Part shown: one piece after another, positions 8,927 to 18,145 of the stretch | Numbering within the stretch: the first letter of the stretch is position 1 | Layout of the letters: each line of letters opens with the position of its first letter | From: CAVVJA01 sp963779485 | GTDB lineage: Bacteria; Actinomycetota; Actinomycetes; Mycobacteriales; Jatrophihabitantaceae | Assembly: GCA_963779485.1 (NCBI GenBank) | Contig: CAVZYJ010000008.1 | Span: 496,001-560,000 of the forward strand | Direction of reading: 5' to 3' | DNA: 64,000 nucleotides | Notes under the pieces: generated by a model | The model's database searches: none | Told to the model about the DNA's origin: nothing | What the model saw: only the letters and a program-made list of their open reading frames with translations | Made by a program: the position numbers and the translations under genes

Positions 8927-9218
8927 ATGTCCGCGGCGGAGGCGCACCTCAAGCCCTTCGTCCGGGCGCTGGAGAGGGCCGTGCCGCTTGCCGAAAGCTC
9001 CGAGCGGGAGTGCGAGCTGCGGCTGTACCGTGTTGCCGGCACTGAACTTCGAGGCACTGTGGCTTCGCTACGAGGGCGGTGAAGGGGACTACCTGATACC
9101 CCTGACCGCGGTGGGGCCGCTGCCTGCCGGTGAATCCGTGCCCTTCACCGCCGCAGTGCAGGCGCTGCGCGAGGCGGCCCGACCACTGCTGGAGATGGAC
9201 GACACGATGGGTGCCTGA
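8927..9218 (+). pseudogene. small conserved protein gene broken by a +1 frameshift
   Basis: From ATG 8927 the frame encodes MSAAEAHLKPFVRALERAVP and continues to about TEL (ECELRLYRVAGTEL), then ends at a TGA at 9080. The frame one base later continues with EALWLRYEGG and a coherent C-terminal part (GDYLIPLTAVGPLPAGESVP) to the stop at 9218. Dropping one base near 9048-9050 joins them into a protein of about 96 aa. I do not know its function. Whether this is a true pseudogene or a consensus error cannot be told from sequence alone. Confidence 0.7.
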
Positions 9219-9243
9219 CAGGTTCGCTAATCCGCGACCGCGG

Positions 9244-10386
9244 CTACGCGAGCTTGCGGGTGATGTCGTCCACGATGATGGTCGCGGCGACGATCGCGGC
9301 ACGCATGAACCCGAAGAACGGGCCGAAGTCCTGTGTGGCCAGGAACCCTGTCAGATACAAACCTGGCACGGTGGTCGCGAAGGTTTCGTCCAGGACGGGG
9401 AACCCGTCGCGCTGGGCAATCGTGTCCGACAGCCCGGCGAGGTAGTTGACGTAGCCGAGCTCGCTACGGAATCCGGTCGCGAAGATGATCTCGTCGACGG
9501 TCACGGCCGCGCCATCGGATAGCGTCACCTGCAGCTCATCGCCGGCGTCCGCTGCGACACGGGTGACCTCGCTGCGCGGCCAGCTCCGCACCCGTTCTGG
9601 GTCGAGTCGTTGCGGAATCCACGGCTCGAGTGTGAGCCGCCCAACCGACCAGAATTGGTGGCCAATCTGGGTGCGCCGGTCGTCACTGAGACGGCGCCAC
9701 CAGCCCGGGGTGGCCATCGTGTCGTCCATATAGGCGTCGACGAAACTCCAGTCCGCCGCGGCAAAGCGTGGCACCGGGTGGCGATGCACCACATGCACCG
9801 CCGCCGCGTCATGCTCACACAGCAGCGCCGCCCACTCGTAGGCACTCTGCCGGCCGCCGACCACGAGGCAACGCGCGCCGGCGACGTCGTCGAACCTCAC
9901 CCGCTCGACCGTGTGGCTCCGGCGACCCTCGGGCACCTGCCGCGCCCACTCGGGGAACTGCGCGAACTTGGCTATGCCCGGAGCGGCAACCACGGTTCGG
10001 GCCGTGAGTCGCTCGCCGTTCGACAACTCGAGGCGAATCCCGCCGGGTACGGCCGTGCAGTCGACCACGAGCTCCCGGCGAATGCCCAGCGCCTGACGTT
10101 CGATGAACCAGTCGCTGTAGTCGAGCACCATCCCGATCGGTATCGGTTCGGCGTCCGCCAACCTGGTATCAGTGCACGCCAAGAACGCCTCGAACGTGTC
10201 GACACCGGCCGGGTCCAAATGCCAATCACGTCCCGAGCGCAGCAGCATTTGCGCAGGCATGCAGTCACGCCAAAATCCCATCGGCTTACCGAACAACGCA
10301 GCGTCTACACCACGCGCGCAGGCGCGAGCGGCCGTCGCGAGCCCGTACGGACCCGCACCCACCACGGCAAGCTCAACAGTCTCCAT
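9244..10386 (-). CDS. FAD-dependent oxidoreductase / flavin monooxygenase-like protein
   Basis: Flavoprotein of 380 aa resembling flavin-containing or Baeyer-Villiger-type monooxygenases. The N-terminal Rossmann motif for FAD is GAGPYGLA (residues 10-17). A second dinucleotide fold, probably for NAD(P)H, starts at CLVVGGRQSAYEWA. A late ATGF motif (IIFATGFRSELGY) is typical of the superfamily. The substrate is unknown and the neighbours give no hint. Confidence 0.88.
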   Translation of the reverse strand: METVELAVVGAGPYGLATAARACARGVDAALFGKPMGFWRDCMPAQMLLRSGRDWHLDPAGVDTFEAFLACTDTRLADAEPIPIGMVLDYSDWFIERQALGIRRELVVDCTAVPGGIRLELSNGERLTARTVVAAPGIAKFAQFPEWARQVPEGRRSHTVERVRFDDVAGARCLVVGGRQSAYEWAALLCEHDAAAVHVVHRHPVPRFAAADWSFVDAYMDDTMATPGWWRRLSDDRRTQIGHQFWSVGRLTLEPWIPQRLDPERVRSWPRSEVTRVAADAGDELQVTLSDGAAVTVDEIIFATGFRSELGYVNYLAGLSDTIAQRDGFPVLDETFATTVPGLYLTGFLATQDFGPFFGFMRAAIVAATIIVDDITRKLA

Positions 10387-10495
10387 GGCGCCCAGCCGCT
10401 ACCCGCACAGCAATCAGTATCGACGGTGCGCTAACCAGGGTCTACCGGCCGGTGGCAAACCCGACCCCGACCGTCAGTCACACCCCGGCGAACGG

Positions 10496-10927
10496 TCAGT
10501 TCACCGGTTCTAGCAGAACTAGTGGGATCTGCCGGTTGGTCTTGGCTTGGTAGCCAGCATAGTTCTTGTGATCGGCTACGACGAGTGGCCACAACCGGAC
10601 CCGCTCCTCCGGCGAGGCGACACGCGCTCGCATGCGTTGCCTGGCCACTCCCTTCAGCACCACGTCCACGTCGGGGTTGTCGCGCAGATTCAGCAACCAC
10701 GCTGGCGACTGGTCGCCGCCGCCGCGGGATGCCACCACGATCAGAGTCGTTCCGACCTGCACCGGCGAGGTGAGCATCACCGAATGGGGCCGTCCGCTCT
10801 TTCGTCCTGTTGTCGTGAGCTCGAGTACCGGCATGTGCTGCGCTTCCCAGCCGAGGCGACCGCCGCTGATCCACAGCAGCCCGCGGTGGGCGCCGTTCAT
10901 GATCTTGAATCCGAAATCACTCGGCAT
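10496..10927 (-). CDS. nitroreductase/quinone reductase family protein (Ddn-like, probably F420H2-dependent)
   Basis: A 143 aa split-barrel protein of the Ddn/DUF385 family, in which the deazaflavin F420 serves as hydride donor. Visible family motifs are LTTTGRKSGRPHSVMLT and the strand SPAWLLNLRDNPDVDV. A second member is present at 49969-50475. It lies 109 bp from the FAD protein gene on the same strand. Mycobacterial relatives reduce quinones and nitroimidazoles, but the substrate here is unknown. Confidence 0.9.
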   Translation of the reverse strand: MPSDFGFKIMNGAHRGLLWISGGRLGWEAQHMPVLELTTTGRKSGRPHSVMLTSPVQVGTTLIVVASRGGGDQSPAWLLNLRDNPDVDVVLKGVARQRMRARVASPEERVRLWPLVVADHKNYAGYQAKTNRQIPLVLLEPVN

Positions 10928-11097
10928 CGCCCGAGGCTACCGCCGTCGGGTCGCGATAGGCCGACAGCAGAGATCATGGCCGGATCCACGATCCGAAATG
11001 GCCGATCCTGAGTAAAGCCGCTTGTCTTGGCCGGAGGGTGAACCGGGGACGGCCGGGTCGCGTGTCGATAGGTAGCAGTTGCATCTCGGAGGTTCCC

Positions 11098-11646
11098 ATG
11101 TTCAGTGCACAAACCCGGCTCGCGATGGTCGGCGCCGCTGCTGCGGCGGCTGCCCTGCTAGCCGCGTGCAGCAGCAGCAGCAAGAGCAGCGGCTCAGGCG
11201 CCAGCCCTACCAGCGCCGCTCCGGCAGGCGCCGGTGGGGCGCTGGTGTCGGTTACCTCGACTCCGCTCGGCTCCATCCTCGTCGACAACGCAGGTAAGAC
11301 GATCTACTTCTTCGCGATCGACTCACCGAATCACTCGGCCTGCACGGCGACGTGCCTTACGTACTGGCCGATCGTGACCGCGCCGACGACGATCCCCGCA
11401 TCGGTGCCCGGTGTCACCGCCAAGCTCGGGTCGTTCACCCGGCCGGACGGTGCGAAGCAGCTGACGATCGACAACCTCCCGGTCTACACGTTCTCCGGCG
11501 ACTCGGGGCCGGGCATGACCAGCGGCCAGGGCAAGAACCTGTCCGGCGGTCTATGGTGGGTCGTCTCCCCGGCCGGCATGTCGATCACGTCTAGCGGCCA
11601 GCCGAGCGGCTCGGCACCGAGCAGCAGCTCGGGGAACGGTTACTGA
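11098..11646 (+). CDS. lipoprotein with secreted repeats (Lipoprotein_15 / PF03640)
   Basis: Membrane-anchored lipoprotein of 182 aa. It has a signal peptide (MFSAQTRLAMVG then an alanine run) with lipobox LLAAC, a Ser/Gly/Ala linker and two copies of the about 45 aa secreted repeat. The repeats read GSILVDNAGKTIYFF and KQLTIDNLPVYTFSGD, each ending in a WP or WW motif. The start at 11098 is set by GGAGG six bases upstream. Function of the family is unknown; it is widespread in actinobacterial envelopes. A short Ser/Gly tail closes the protein. Confidence 0.9.
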   Translation: MFSAQTRLAMVGAAAAAAALLAACSSSSKSSGSGASPTSAAPAGAGGALVSVTSTPLGSILVDNAGKTIYFFAIDSPNHSACTATCLTYWPIVTAPTTIPASVPGVTAKLGSFTRPDGAKQLTIDNLPVYTFSGDSGPGMTSGQGKNLSGGLWWVVSPAGMSITSSGQPSGSAPSSSSGNGY

Positions 11647-11656
11647 CGAGCCGGCA

Positions 11657-11672
11657 CCCCGGCCAGCCGGGG
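11657..11672 (+). terminator. GC-rich hairpin after the lipoprotein gene
   Basis: CCCCGG, a four-base loop, then CCGGGG, eleven bases after the lipoprotein stop codon. There is no T-run, so a rho-independent terminator is only possible. Confidence 0.35.
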
Positions 11673-11841
11673 CAACTCGGTCGCGGTAGGCGTGGCAATC
11701 CGCAGGTCCGACACCCGGTTCGGGCTGGGCGGCGGAGACGATTGTCCTGCGATCCAGCCGTGCATCGCTCCAAGCGAGGCCAGCCCGGCGTGGCTGGCCG
11801 CCACAGCAAGGGGAGGCCGCCGGTGCTGGCGCGCGGCATGG

Positions 11842-12765
11842 TCAGATCTCCTCGACAACGACGCCTGGGCGGAGCTCCCCCACGATGTCGCCCGCGACGC
11901 CGCCGGCCACCGGAACCGCTACGGCCGCCGCCGAGACCGCGGCGGCGTCGGCGAGCAGCTCCGGCCAGGGGTCGTGGCGAGCGAGGCCGCGGGCGAGTGC
12001 CGCGGCGAGTGCGTCACCCGCGCCGGTTTGGTTGCCGTGCATCGGCCGCGGCAGCCGTACGTCGTATCCGGCCGACGAGGTGACGGCGACGAACCCCTCG
12101 ACGCTGAGCGACACGATCCCGGTCCCCGCCCCGCTATCGCACAGCAGCTGGGCCGCGTCGCGTGCTTCCCGGCGCGTCGTCACATACCGCCCGAACAGGT
12201 GGGCGACCTCGACCGCATTGGGCTTCGCCACGTCGGGCCGTGCGCCGAGCGCGTGCCGCAGCTGCTCCCCTTGAGCGTCGAGCACTACTGCCGCGCCGTT
12301 GGCGTGGGCAGCCGCCACGAGTTCGGCATAAGCGGTGTCCGGGCAGCCGGGCGGCACGCTGCCGGACATGACCACCACGCGCGCCGCCGTCACGAGCTCG
12401 CCAAACGCGTTGGTGAACGCGGTCCATTCGGCGCCACTAACTGGCGGGCCTGGCTCGTTGAACGCCGTCGCCTCCCTGGCGTCGACGACGGTCACCGTGC
12501 GGCGTGATTGCCCCGAGATCGGCGTAAGTACGGCGGGTAACCCACAGCGTTGCAGGTCCGCGGCGATGTCGGCGCCGGTCGTACCGCCGCACAGGGCCGC
12601 GACGGTTACCGACTCCCCTAGCTGGTGCAGCACACGCGCCACGTTGATGCCCTTGCCGCCGGCGCGGGCATGCACCTCGCGCACCCGGTGCGACCGGCCT
12701 ACCGATAACTCTGGCACCCGGTAGGTCACGTCGATCGCGGGGTTCACGCAGACCGCGACGATCAC
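11842..12765 (-). CDS. PfkB-family sugar kinase (1-phosphofructokinase / tagatose-6-phosphate kinase type)
   Basis: ATP-dependent kinase of 307 aa, closest in layout to FruK/LacC. It has the N-terminal motif NPAIDVTYRV, the substrate loop AGGKGINVARVL and the C-terminal PfkB signature GNQTGAGDALAAAL, which holds the catalytic Asp. The GTG start at 12765 overlaps the stop of the ROK kinase gene (GTGA), so the two are coupled. As the last gene of the amino-sugar operon it probably phosphorylates a ketohexose phosphate, such as fructose-6-P or tagatose-6-P, toward glycolysis. The exact substrate is inference. Confidence 0.88.
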   Translation of the reverse strand: MIVAVCVNPAIDVTYRVPELSVGRSHRVREVHARAGGKGINVARVLHQLGESVTVAALCGGTTGADIAADLQRCGLPAVLTPISGQSRRTVTVVDAREATAFNEPGPPVSGAEWTAFTNAFGELVTAARVVVMSGSVPPGCPDTAYAELVAAAHANGAAVVLDAQGEQLRHALGARPDVAKPNAVEVAHLFGRYVTTRREARDAAQLLCDSGAGTGIVSLSVEGFVAVTSSAGYDVRLPRPMHGNQTGAGDALAAALARGLARHDPWPELLADAAAVSAAAVAVPVAGGVAGDIVGELRPGVVVEEI

Positions 12766-13700
12766 GCCGTCTCCCACGTCGAGAGGTCGCTCCGCCCGGC
12801 GGCCTGCCAGGCGAGCATCGCGGCGCCGAGCTGCCCGGCGCTCGACCCACACGTTGAGAGGACGACCGCCGGCGCGGCCCGCCATGCCAGCCGCGCGACC
12901 AGTTCCTCGCGCACCGGGTCGAGCAGCGCGGTACCGGCGGCGGCGAGCCCGCCGCCGAACACGATCAGCTCTGGATCGAGCAGCATCGTGGCAGATGCCA
13001 GCGCGATCCCAAGCGCGGTTGTGGCGTCCCGCCAGATTTGATCGGCCCATGGGTCGGTGTCTCTCATAGCCGCGATGTCCTGCGCACTCAACGGATCAGG
13101 GGCGCCGCGCCGGGCTCGGTAGCGGCGGGCGATCGCCGCGCCCGAGGCGTACGTCTCGAGGCAGCCGCGCTGGCCGCACGCGCACAGCTCGCCGTCCGGG
13201 TAGACCGGGACGTGGCCGATCTCACCGGCCAGAGCGGTAGCACCCCGAAGCGTCACGCCATGAGACACGATCACGCCGGCGATGCCGGTGCCGATCACGA
13301 CGACGAGGCAGTCCGCGACGCCGCGAGCCCGGCCCAGCAGGCACTCGGCCAGCCCGGCCGCGCGCACGTCGTGCTCGAGCACGACCGGCACGCCGAGATC
13401 AGCAGCGAGCAGATCGCGCAGCGGGACGTCGCGCCAGCCGATATTCGCCGAGTAATGCGCCGTTCCGGTTTCGACGTCGACCGAGCCGGGCACTACCACG
13501 CCCGCTGCGACAACATCGGCGCCGGTGAGCTCATGGGCAATCGTGCGTACCGCATCGATTACGGTGGCTGGACCATCGGCCACCGGTGTCGGGCGCTCGA
13601 CCCGCCGCAGCACGCGCCCGGCCGCGTTCAGCACGGCCGCCTTGATACCAGTGCCGCCCACGTCGAGTGCCAGTACGCCCGGCTCGGCGGAATGATTCAC
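12762..13700 (-). CDS. ROK-family sugar kinase (N-acetylglucosamine or glucose kinase type)
   Basis: ATP-dependent sugar kinase of 312 aa. The phosphate-binding motif is LDVGGTGIKAAVLN, the ROK catalytic His/Asp region is VVLEHDVRAAGLAE, and the zinc-binding motif is CACGQRGCLETYASG preceded by GEIGH. The GTG start at 13700 is chosen because it lies just before the first conserved strand. Its place between a SIS isomerase/deaminase and a PfkB kinase, under a DasR-like operator, suggests the substrate is GlcNAc or another imported amino sugar. That inference is not proven by residues. Confidence 0.92.
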   Translation of the reverse strand: MNHSAEPGVLALDVGGTGIKAAVLNAAGRVLRRVERPTPVADGPATVIDAVRTIAHELTGADVVAAGVVVPGSVDVETGTAHYSANIGWRDVPLRDLLAADLGVPVVLEHDVRAAGLAECLLGRARGVADCLVVVIGTGIAGVIVSHGVTLRGATALAGEIGHVPVYPDGELCACGQRGCLETYASGAAIARRYRARRGAPDPLSAQDIAAMRDTDPWADQIWRDATTALGIALASATMLLDPELIVFGGGLAAAGTALLDPVREELVARLAWRAAPAVVLSTCGSSAGQLGAAMLAWQAAGRSDLSTWETA

Positions 13701-13740
13701 ACGGGACCGCCGCGAGCATGCCGGCCGCACCGTGCGGTCC

Positions 13741-14628
13741 TCACCGGTCAGCCAGGATGATCGAGCGAGTGAGGTGGCGCGGCGCGTCCGGGTCGAGCGC
13801 CTTGCGTTCCGCGAGGGCCACGGCCAGACGCTGGGCCCTGACCAGGTCCGCCATTGGGTCAACGTCTGATTGAACGACAAGCGCGCCGGTGGCGGTGATC
13901 TCGCCGACCAGTCCGGCCGGGGCCGGGCCGAATATCCACACCGCCGACCGCTGGTCCACGACGCTTATCGGCCCGTGCCGGAACTCCATCGCCGGATAGG
14001 CCTCGGTCCACGAGCGAGACGCCTCCCGTAGCTTGAGTGCCGCCTCGTTGGCCAGGCCGACGGTCCACCCGCTGCCGAGGAAGGTGAACTGATCGCACTC
14101 GACGAGCCGGTCCGGAAGCTTGCGGCTCAGCTCGCGGCGCGCATCCTCGATCGCTGCATCGAGGTTCTCGCCCAGATGCGCACGCCACAGCGCGAGCGCG
14201 GTCGTGGCGAAACGGGTCTGCACCACCGACCGTTCGTCGGCGAAGTCCAGCGCGACCGTCGCGCCCGCGAGCTGCGCGGCGGGCCGGTCTGCGGCGGTGG
14301 TAAGCACCGTCGAGTTCCGGTCCGGCAATGCTTCCAGTAGCCGGATGACCTCGGTGGTTGTCCCGGATCGCGTCAGCGCGACGACGTGGTCGTACGCGCG
14401 CGAGTGCGGGAACTCCGACGGAGGGAAGGCGTCAGTCTCACCAAGGCCAGCATTCTCCCGCAGCACGGCGCACGACTGCGCCATGTACAGCGACGTGCCG
14501 CACCCCACGACGGCGACTCGCGCATGTGCCGGCGGGAGGGCATTCGCAACTTCGGGAGTGTGGGCAAGGGTGGCCGCACGCAGCCAGCTGGCGGGCTGTG
14601 AGTGGATCTCGGCAGCGACGAACGACAT
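13741..14628 (-). CDS. double-SIS-domain sugar-phosphate isomerase/deaminase (AgaS/NagB-II type)
   Basis: A 295 aa protein with two SIS domains, as in the isomerase half of GlmS. The first phosphosugar loop is VVGCGTSLYMAQS with the SxSGxT-type motif ALTRSGTTTEV. The second domain carries LGSGWTVGLANEAALKLREAS and the His-Gly motif EFRHGPIS. No canonical NagB is present in the window, so this protein or its relative at 18146 may perform glucosamine-6-phosphate deamination. A GGAAGGA ribosome site precedes the ATG. It is the fourth gene of the transporter-led operon. Confidence 0.9.
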   Translation of the reverse strand: MSFVAAEIHSQPASWLRAATLAHTPEVANALPPAHARVAVVGCGTSLYMAQSCAVLRENAGLGETDAFPPSEFPHSRAYDHVVALTRSGTTTEVIRLLEALPDRNSTVLTTAADRPAAQLAGATVALDFADERSVVQTRFATTALALWRAHLGENLDAAIEDARRELSRKLPDRLVECDQFTFLGSGWTVGLANEAALKLREASRSWTEAYPAMEFRHGPISVVDQRSAVWIFGPAPAGLVGEITATGALVVQSDVDPMADLVRAQRLAVALAERKALDPDAPRHLTRSIILADR

Positions 14629-14658
14629 GCGCTGGAGTCCTTCCGATGCGGCTTTCGG

Positions 14659-15543
14659 CTACTTGATGGAGCCCGCGGTGAGGCCGCCGACAACCTTTCC
14701 CTCGATAAAGGCGAACAAGATGATCACGGGAATGGTCGCGATCACCGAACCCGCGAACAGGTGCCCCCAATCCACTGAGTATTGGCCAACATAGTTGTTG
14801 ATCGCGACCGTTAGCGGAAATTGTTCCGGCGAGGTCGCCAGCGTTAGCGCGACGATGAACTCGTTCCACGCGGCGATGAAGGTGAAGATCAGCGCGGTGA
14901 CGATGCCCGGCAGTGCGAGCGGCAGGGTGATCCGGCGGAGCGCGCCGAGCCGACTGGCCCCGTCGACCATCGCTGCTTCCTCCAGCTCGACCGGGACCGA
15001 CGAGAAGTAGGCGTTCAGAATCCAGACCGCAAACGCGAGATTGAAGCCGGCGTTGACCAGAATCAACGCGAACACTGCGCTCGGCAGGTCGAAGTTGAGG
15101 AACTCCCGCTGGATGCCGACCAGCATCGCGGCCGGCTGGAACATCTGGGTGACCAGTACCAGCAGCAGGAAGAACCCACGGCCGGGGAAGCGGCGCCGCG
15201 CGGTGTAGTAGGCAGCCGGAAGTGCTACCAGCAGCACGAGCGCAGTCGCCCCACCGGCGATCTCCAGGCTCACCTTCAAGTTCGTGCCGAAGCCGCTCGC
15301 CCAGATACTGGTGAAGTTTGAAAAGTCCCAGTGATGGGGGACGTAATTCCGGTCCAGCAGCTCGTCGTTCGGCCGCATCGCGGTGATCACCATCTCCGCG
15401 TACGGCAGCAGGAAGATGATCGCGATCAGGTACGCGAGGCCAGCGAAGATCAGCTTCTTGCCCGTCGGTACGCGCCGCACGCGCCGCCGCACTCGCGGCC
15501 CGGTAACGCTGCTGAGCGGTTGTTCGGTGACTACGTCTGTCAT
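14659..15543 (-). CDS. carbohydrate ABC transporter permease (MalG type)
   Basis: Inner-membrane permease of 294 aa with six predicted membrane helices. The ATPase-coupling EAA motif reads ELEEAAMVDGASRLGALRRITLPLALP. The ATG at 15543 lies two bases after the stop of the partner permease gene. It pairs with the upstream MalF-type permease and solute-binding lipoprotein. No ATPase gene is present in the operon, as in DasABC/NgcEFG systems that borrow the shared MsiK ATPase. Confidence 0.95.
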   Translation of the reverse strand: MTDVVTEQPLSSVTGPRVRRRVRRVPTGKKLIFAGLAYLIAIIFLLPYAEMVITAMRPNDELLDRNYVPHHWDFSNFTSIWASGFGTNLKVSLEIAGGATALVLLVALPAAYYTARRRFPGRGFFLLLVLVTQMFQPAAMLVGIQREFLNFDLPSAVFALILVNAGFNLAFAVWILNAYFSSVPVELEEAAMVDGASRLGALRRITLPLALPGIVTALIFTFIAAWNEFIVALTLATSPEQFPLTVAINNYVGQYSVDWGHLFAGSVIATIPVIILFAFIEGKVVGGLTAGSIK

Positions 15544-15545
15544 CG

Positions 15546-16505
15546 CTAGGTCACCTGCTCTCTCCAGCGGGTCACCCACAGGAACACCAGCACGACAATG
15601 ATGACCAGCCCGAAGTTGATCACTGACATCGCCGCGGATTCGCCGATATAGGCCTCTTTGAGCTGGAACATGAACACTGTCGTCGTGGCGGTCTCGTGTC
15701 CCGGACCGCCACGCGTCATCGCCCAAATGATCGGAAACGAGTTGAAGACGTTGATCACATTGATAAGCGCGGCGACGAGGAACGCCGGGCGCAGCAGGGG
15801 AAGAGTGATCGAGCGATATGTCCGCCAGGTAGACGCACCGTCGACCCGCGCCGCCTCGTAGAGCTCGGTCGGGATGGTCTGCAATCCGGCCAGCAGTGCG
15901 TAGGTGGTGAACGGCAGCGACACGAAGATGGCCACCACCATCATCCAGATGAATGCCGCTTGGGGCCGGCCCAGCCAGTCGGCCTCGTTGCTGCCGAACG
16001 ACTTGAGCAGGCCGATGTCGTGCAAGAAGACGTTGATCACACCGCTATTCGGGTCCAGGGCCCATCGGAATATCAGTGTCGTCATCAGGACCGACGCCGC
16101 CCACGGGGCGATGAGCGCCCATCGGGTCACGCGCCGTCCCGGGAATACCTGGTTGAACAGCTGGGCCAGCGCCAGCGAGATAAGCATGGTGACGCTCACC
16201 ACGACCACGACCCAGACCGCCGTTCGGATCAGGATGCCGGGGAGGTCAGGTTCGTCGAACAGGTCCTTGAAGTTCTTCCATCCCGCCGGGCCGAGCAAGA
16301 AGCCGTTCGGGCTGAAGTGCTGAAACGACGTCCGGAACATCACGAGGACGGGCCACAGCACCACCACGCCGATCAGCGCGAGCGCGGGCCCTACCCACAA
16401 TAGGGGGGTCGCCGCCCGGCCGAGCCTTCGTCCGAGCGGACGTCGTCGTCGGGCAACACGCGCAGACTCGCGCGCCCCTTCGTTCACCGGAACTGTGTCT
16501 ACCAT
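15546..16505 (-). CDS. carbohydrate ABC transporter permease (MalF type)
   Basis: Permease of 319 aa with an Arg-rich cytoplasmic N-terminus (residues 15-34), six membrane segments and the EAA loop ELYEAARVDGASTWRTYRSI. The ATG at 16505 is preceded by GGAGG at good spacing and is preferred to an in-frame start further up. It is the second gene of the sugar-uptake operon. Confidence 0.95.
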   Translation of the reverse strand: MVDTVPVNEGARESARVARRRRPLGRRLGRAATPLLWVGPALALIGVVVLWPVLVMFRTSFQHFSPNGFLLGPAGWKNFKDLFDEPDLPGILIRTAVWVVVVVSVTMLISLALAQLFNQVFPGRRVTRWALIAPWAASVLMTTLIFRWALDPNSGVINVFLHDIGLLKSFGSNEADWLGRPQAAFIWMMVVAIFVSLPFTTYALLAGLQTIPTELYEAARVDGASTWRTYRSITLPLLRPAFLVAALINVINVFNSFPIIWAMTRGGPGHETATTTVFMFQLKEAYIGESAAMSVINFGLVIIVVLVFLWVTRWREQVT

Positions 16506-16582
16506 TTGTCGCCTCCAATGACGATCGCCCCGGCGCGCGCACAACCGAGCATGCGGCGCCGGGACGATTCCGGTTCAGAGGT

Positions 16583-17854
16583 TCAGCTGCCCTTTTTCGC
16601 GGTCTGCTGGATGGCATCCAGGACCTTCTTCGGATCCTGCGTCAGCGCGGTGGAGATGGTCTGCTGGATCTGGGTCTTGACCTGCGTCCAGACGGGAGCA
16701 TTGGGGTACTGGACGGAATTCGGCAGCGCCTTGAGGAACGGGCCGAAGGTGGCATCCGACGACAGCGCTGTGATCGCCGAGTTGGTCGCCGGAAGCAGGT
16801 CGTACTCCTTGTCGAACTGGAGTTGGTACTTGTCCTGGTAGAAGAAGTCCAAGAACTTCGTGATTGCCGCCTGCTTGCTGCTATTCGTCTTGAACACCGA
16901 GACGTTGTCGCAGACACCGAGCGTCTTGTCCAGCGGACCCGACTTGCCAGGGATCGGCACGGATGCCCAGTCGGAAGCGGTTAGCTTTCCGCCCGCCTCG
17001 ATGATCGGGATCAGGGCCGGCGAGCCGTTGATCATCCCGATCTCACCCTGTGCGAACTGCTTCCATAGATCGGTGCGGTTCTTGGTGCCCGGGTTGGGCT
17101 CGGTGACGCCGGACTTCACCAAGCTAGTCAGGAACTGCTCCGTCGCCACGTTCTGCGAGCTGTTGATCACCCAATTACCGCTGTCGTCCTGGTAGAGGCC
17201 GCCGTTGCCGAGGAACCACAGCAACGACTCAGCCTGAGCCTCCTCCGGGCCGAGCGGAAGCCCGAATCCGACCTTGCCGACACTCTTGATCTTCGCCGCG
17301 TCGTTCTGGACATCCGTCCACGTCTGCGGCGCGGAGGTGATCCCGGCCTGCTGGAACAGCTTCTTGTTGTAGAACAGCGTGCGCGCGCTGGTTGTGAACG
17401 GCATGCCGTACTGGGTGCCGTTATAGGTGTTCAGCTTGGCGAAGACCGGCAGCAGGTTGCTGAACGTGCTCGCCGACGTGACGTCCTTGGCGGCGTAGAG
17501 CAGGCCTGACTGCGCGTAATCCGGGAAGTAGTCGCCTTCGAGAACGTCCGGGTACTGCTTGTTCTGGACCTGCGTCTTGACCTGGTTGTCGAAGTCGTTC
17601 CAGTTGATGGTCTGCACGGTGACGCTGATCTGCGGGTTCGCCGCGTGGAAGTCGTTGGCAATGCCCTCCCAGTACTTCTGGCTGGTATTGCTCGGCCCGG
17701 TGCCGTAGTCGGCCGCGACGAGCTTCAGCGTCGTGGTCCCACCGCCACCGCCGCTGCCGCCACTGCTGCTGCTGCTCTTCGAGCTACTGCACCCGCTCAG
17801 GACAACCGCCAGCCCGGCACTGAGCGCCACGGCCGCCACCAAGCCTCGTCTCAT
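16583..17854 (-). CDS. sugar ABC transporter solute-binding lipoprotein
   Basis: Extracytoplasmic sugar-binding protein of 423 aa (family 1 extracellular solute-binding). The signal peptide MRRGLVAAVALSAGLAVVLS ends at a lipobox Cys and is followed by a Ser/Gly linker. The mature part contains the family pattern YPDVLEGDYFPDYAQ, the GMPFTTSARTLFYNKKLFQ region and FAQGEIGMINGS. It heads the leftward operon of SBP, two permeases, SIS, ROK and PfkB. The promoter region to its right carries a perfect DasR-type operator. Likely cargo is chitobiose, GlcNAc or a muropeptide sugar (inference). Confidence 0.95.
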   Translation of the reverse strand: MRRGLVAAVALSAGLAVVLSGCSSSKSSSSSGGSGGGGGTTTLKLVAADYGTGPSNTSQKYWEGIANDFHAANPQISVTVQTINWNDFDNQVKTQVQNKQYPDVLEGDYFPDYAQSGLLYAAKDVTSASTFSNLLPVFAKLNTYNGTQYGMPFTTSARTLFYNKKLFQQAGITSAPQTWTDVQNDAAKIKSVGKVGFGLPLGPEEAQAESLLWFLGNGGLYQDDSGNWVINSSQNVATEQFLTSLVKSGVTEPNPGTKNRTDLWKQFAQGEIGMINGSPALIPIIEAGGKLTASDWASVPIPGKSGPLDKTLGVCDNVSVFKTNSSKQAAITKFLDFFYQDKYQLQFDKEYDLLPATNSAITALSSDATFGPFLKALPNSVQYPNAPVWTQVKTQIQQTISTALTQDPKKVLDAIQQTAKKGS

Positions 17855-17965
17855 CTCTCCGCCTTCTTCCTGCTCACACGCAGCTGCGCGTTTGGACAAT
17901 TGGCGCTTCTCGAACCACCCAACAACGAGGTCCTGCCGTCGAAACGCTACCCTCCTCCACGACGG

Positions 17966-17977
17966 TGGTCTAGACCA
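17966..17977. promoter_or_regulatory. DasR-type operator (dre), perfect palindrome
   Basis: TGGTCTAGACCA, a perfect 12 bp palindrome matching the core of the Streptomyces dre consensus. It lies in the 291 bp divergent promoter between the solute-binding-protein operon and the SIS-murQ operon, so one site could control both. A second imperfect inverted repeat, GGTC-N5-GACC, lies at 18004-18016. Confidence 0.85.
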
Positions 17978-18145
17978 GCTGGCGCCCTCCTCGATACCAT
18001 TTTGGTCAAGAAGACCGGGCGTCGCGGTGGACCACGGTCGCGGAGGTTGGCTCGCCGGACGACGACACCTGGCCGGGTTGTGCCCTCGCGGGGTTGCTCG
18101 GCGACTATTGGTGGCGACTGTGCGAGGGGGCGGGACGGAGCGACA

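Noticed and set aside
17733..17765. Glycine/serine codon run (cc-rich triplet repeats) near the start of the sugar-binding lipoprotein gene
   Set aside because: It is simply the Ser/Gly linker after the lipobox, not a regulatory microsatellite.
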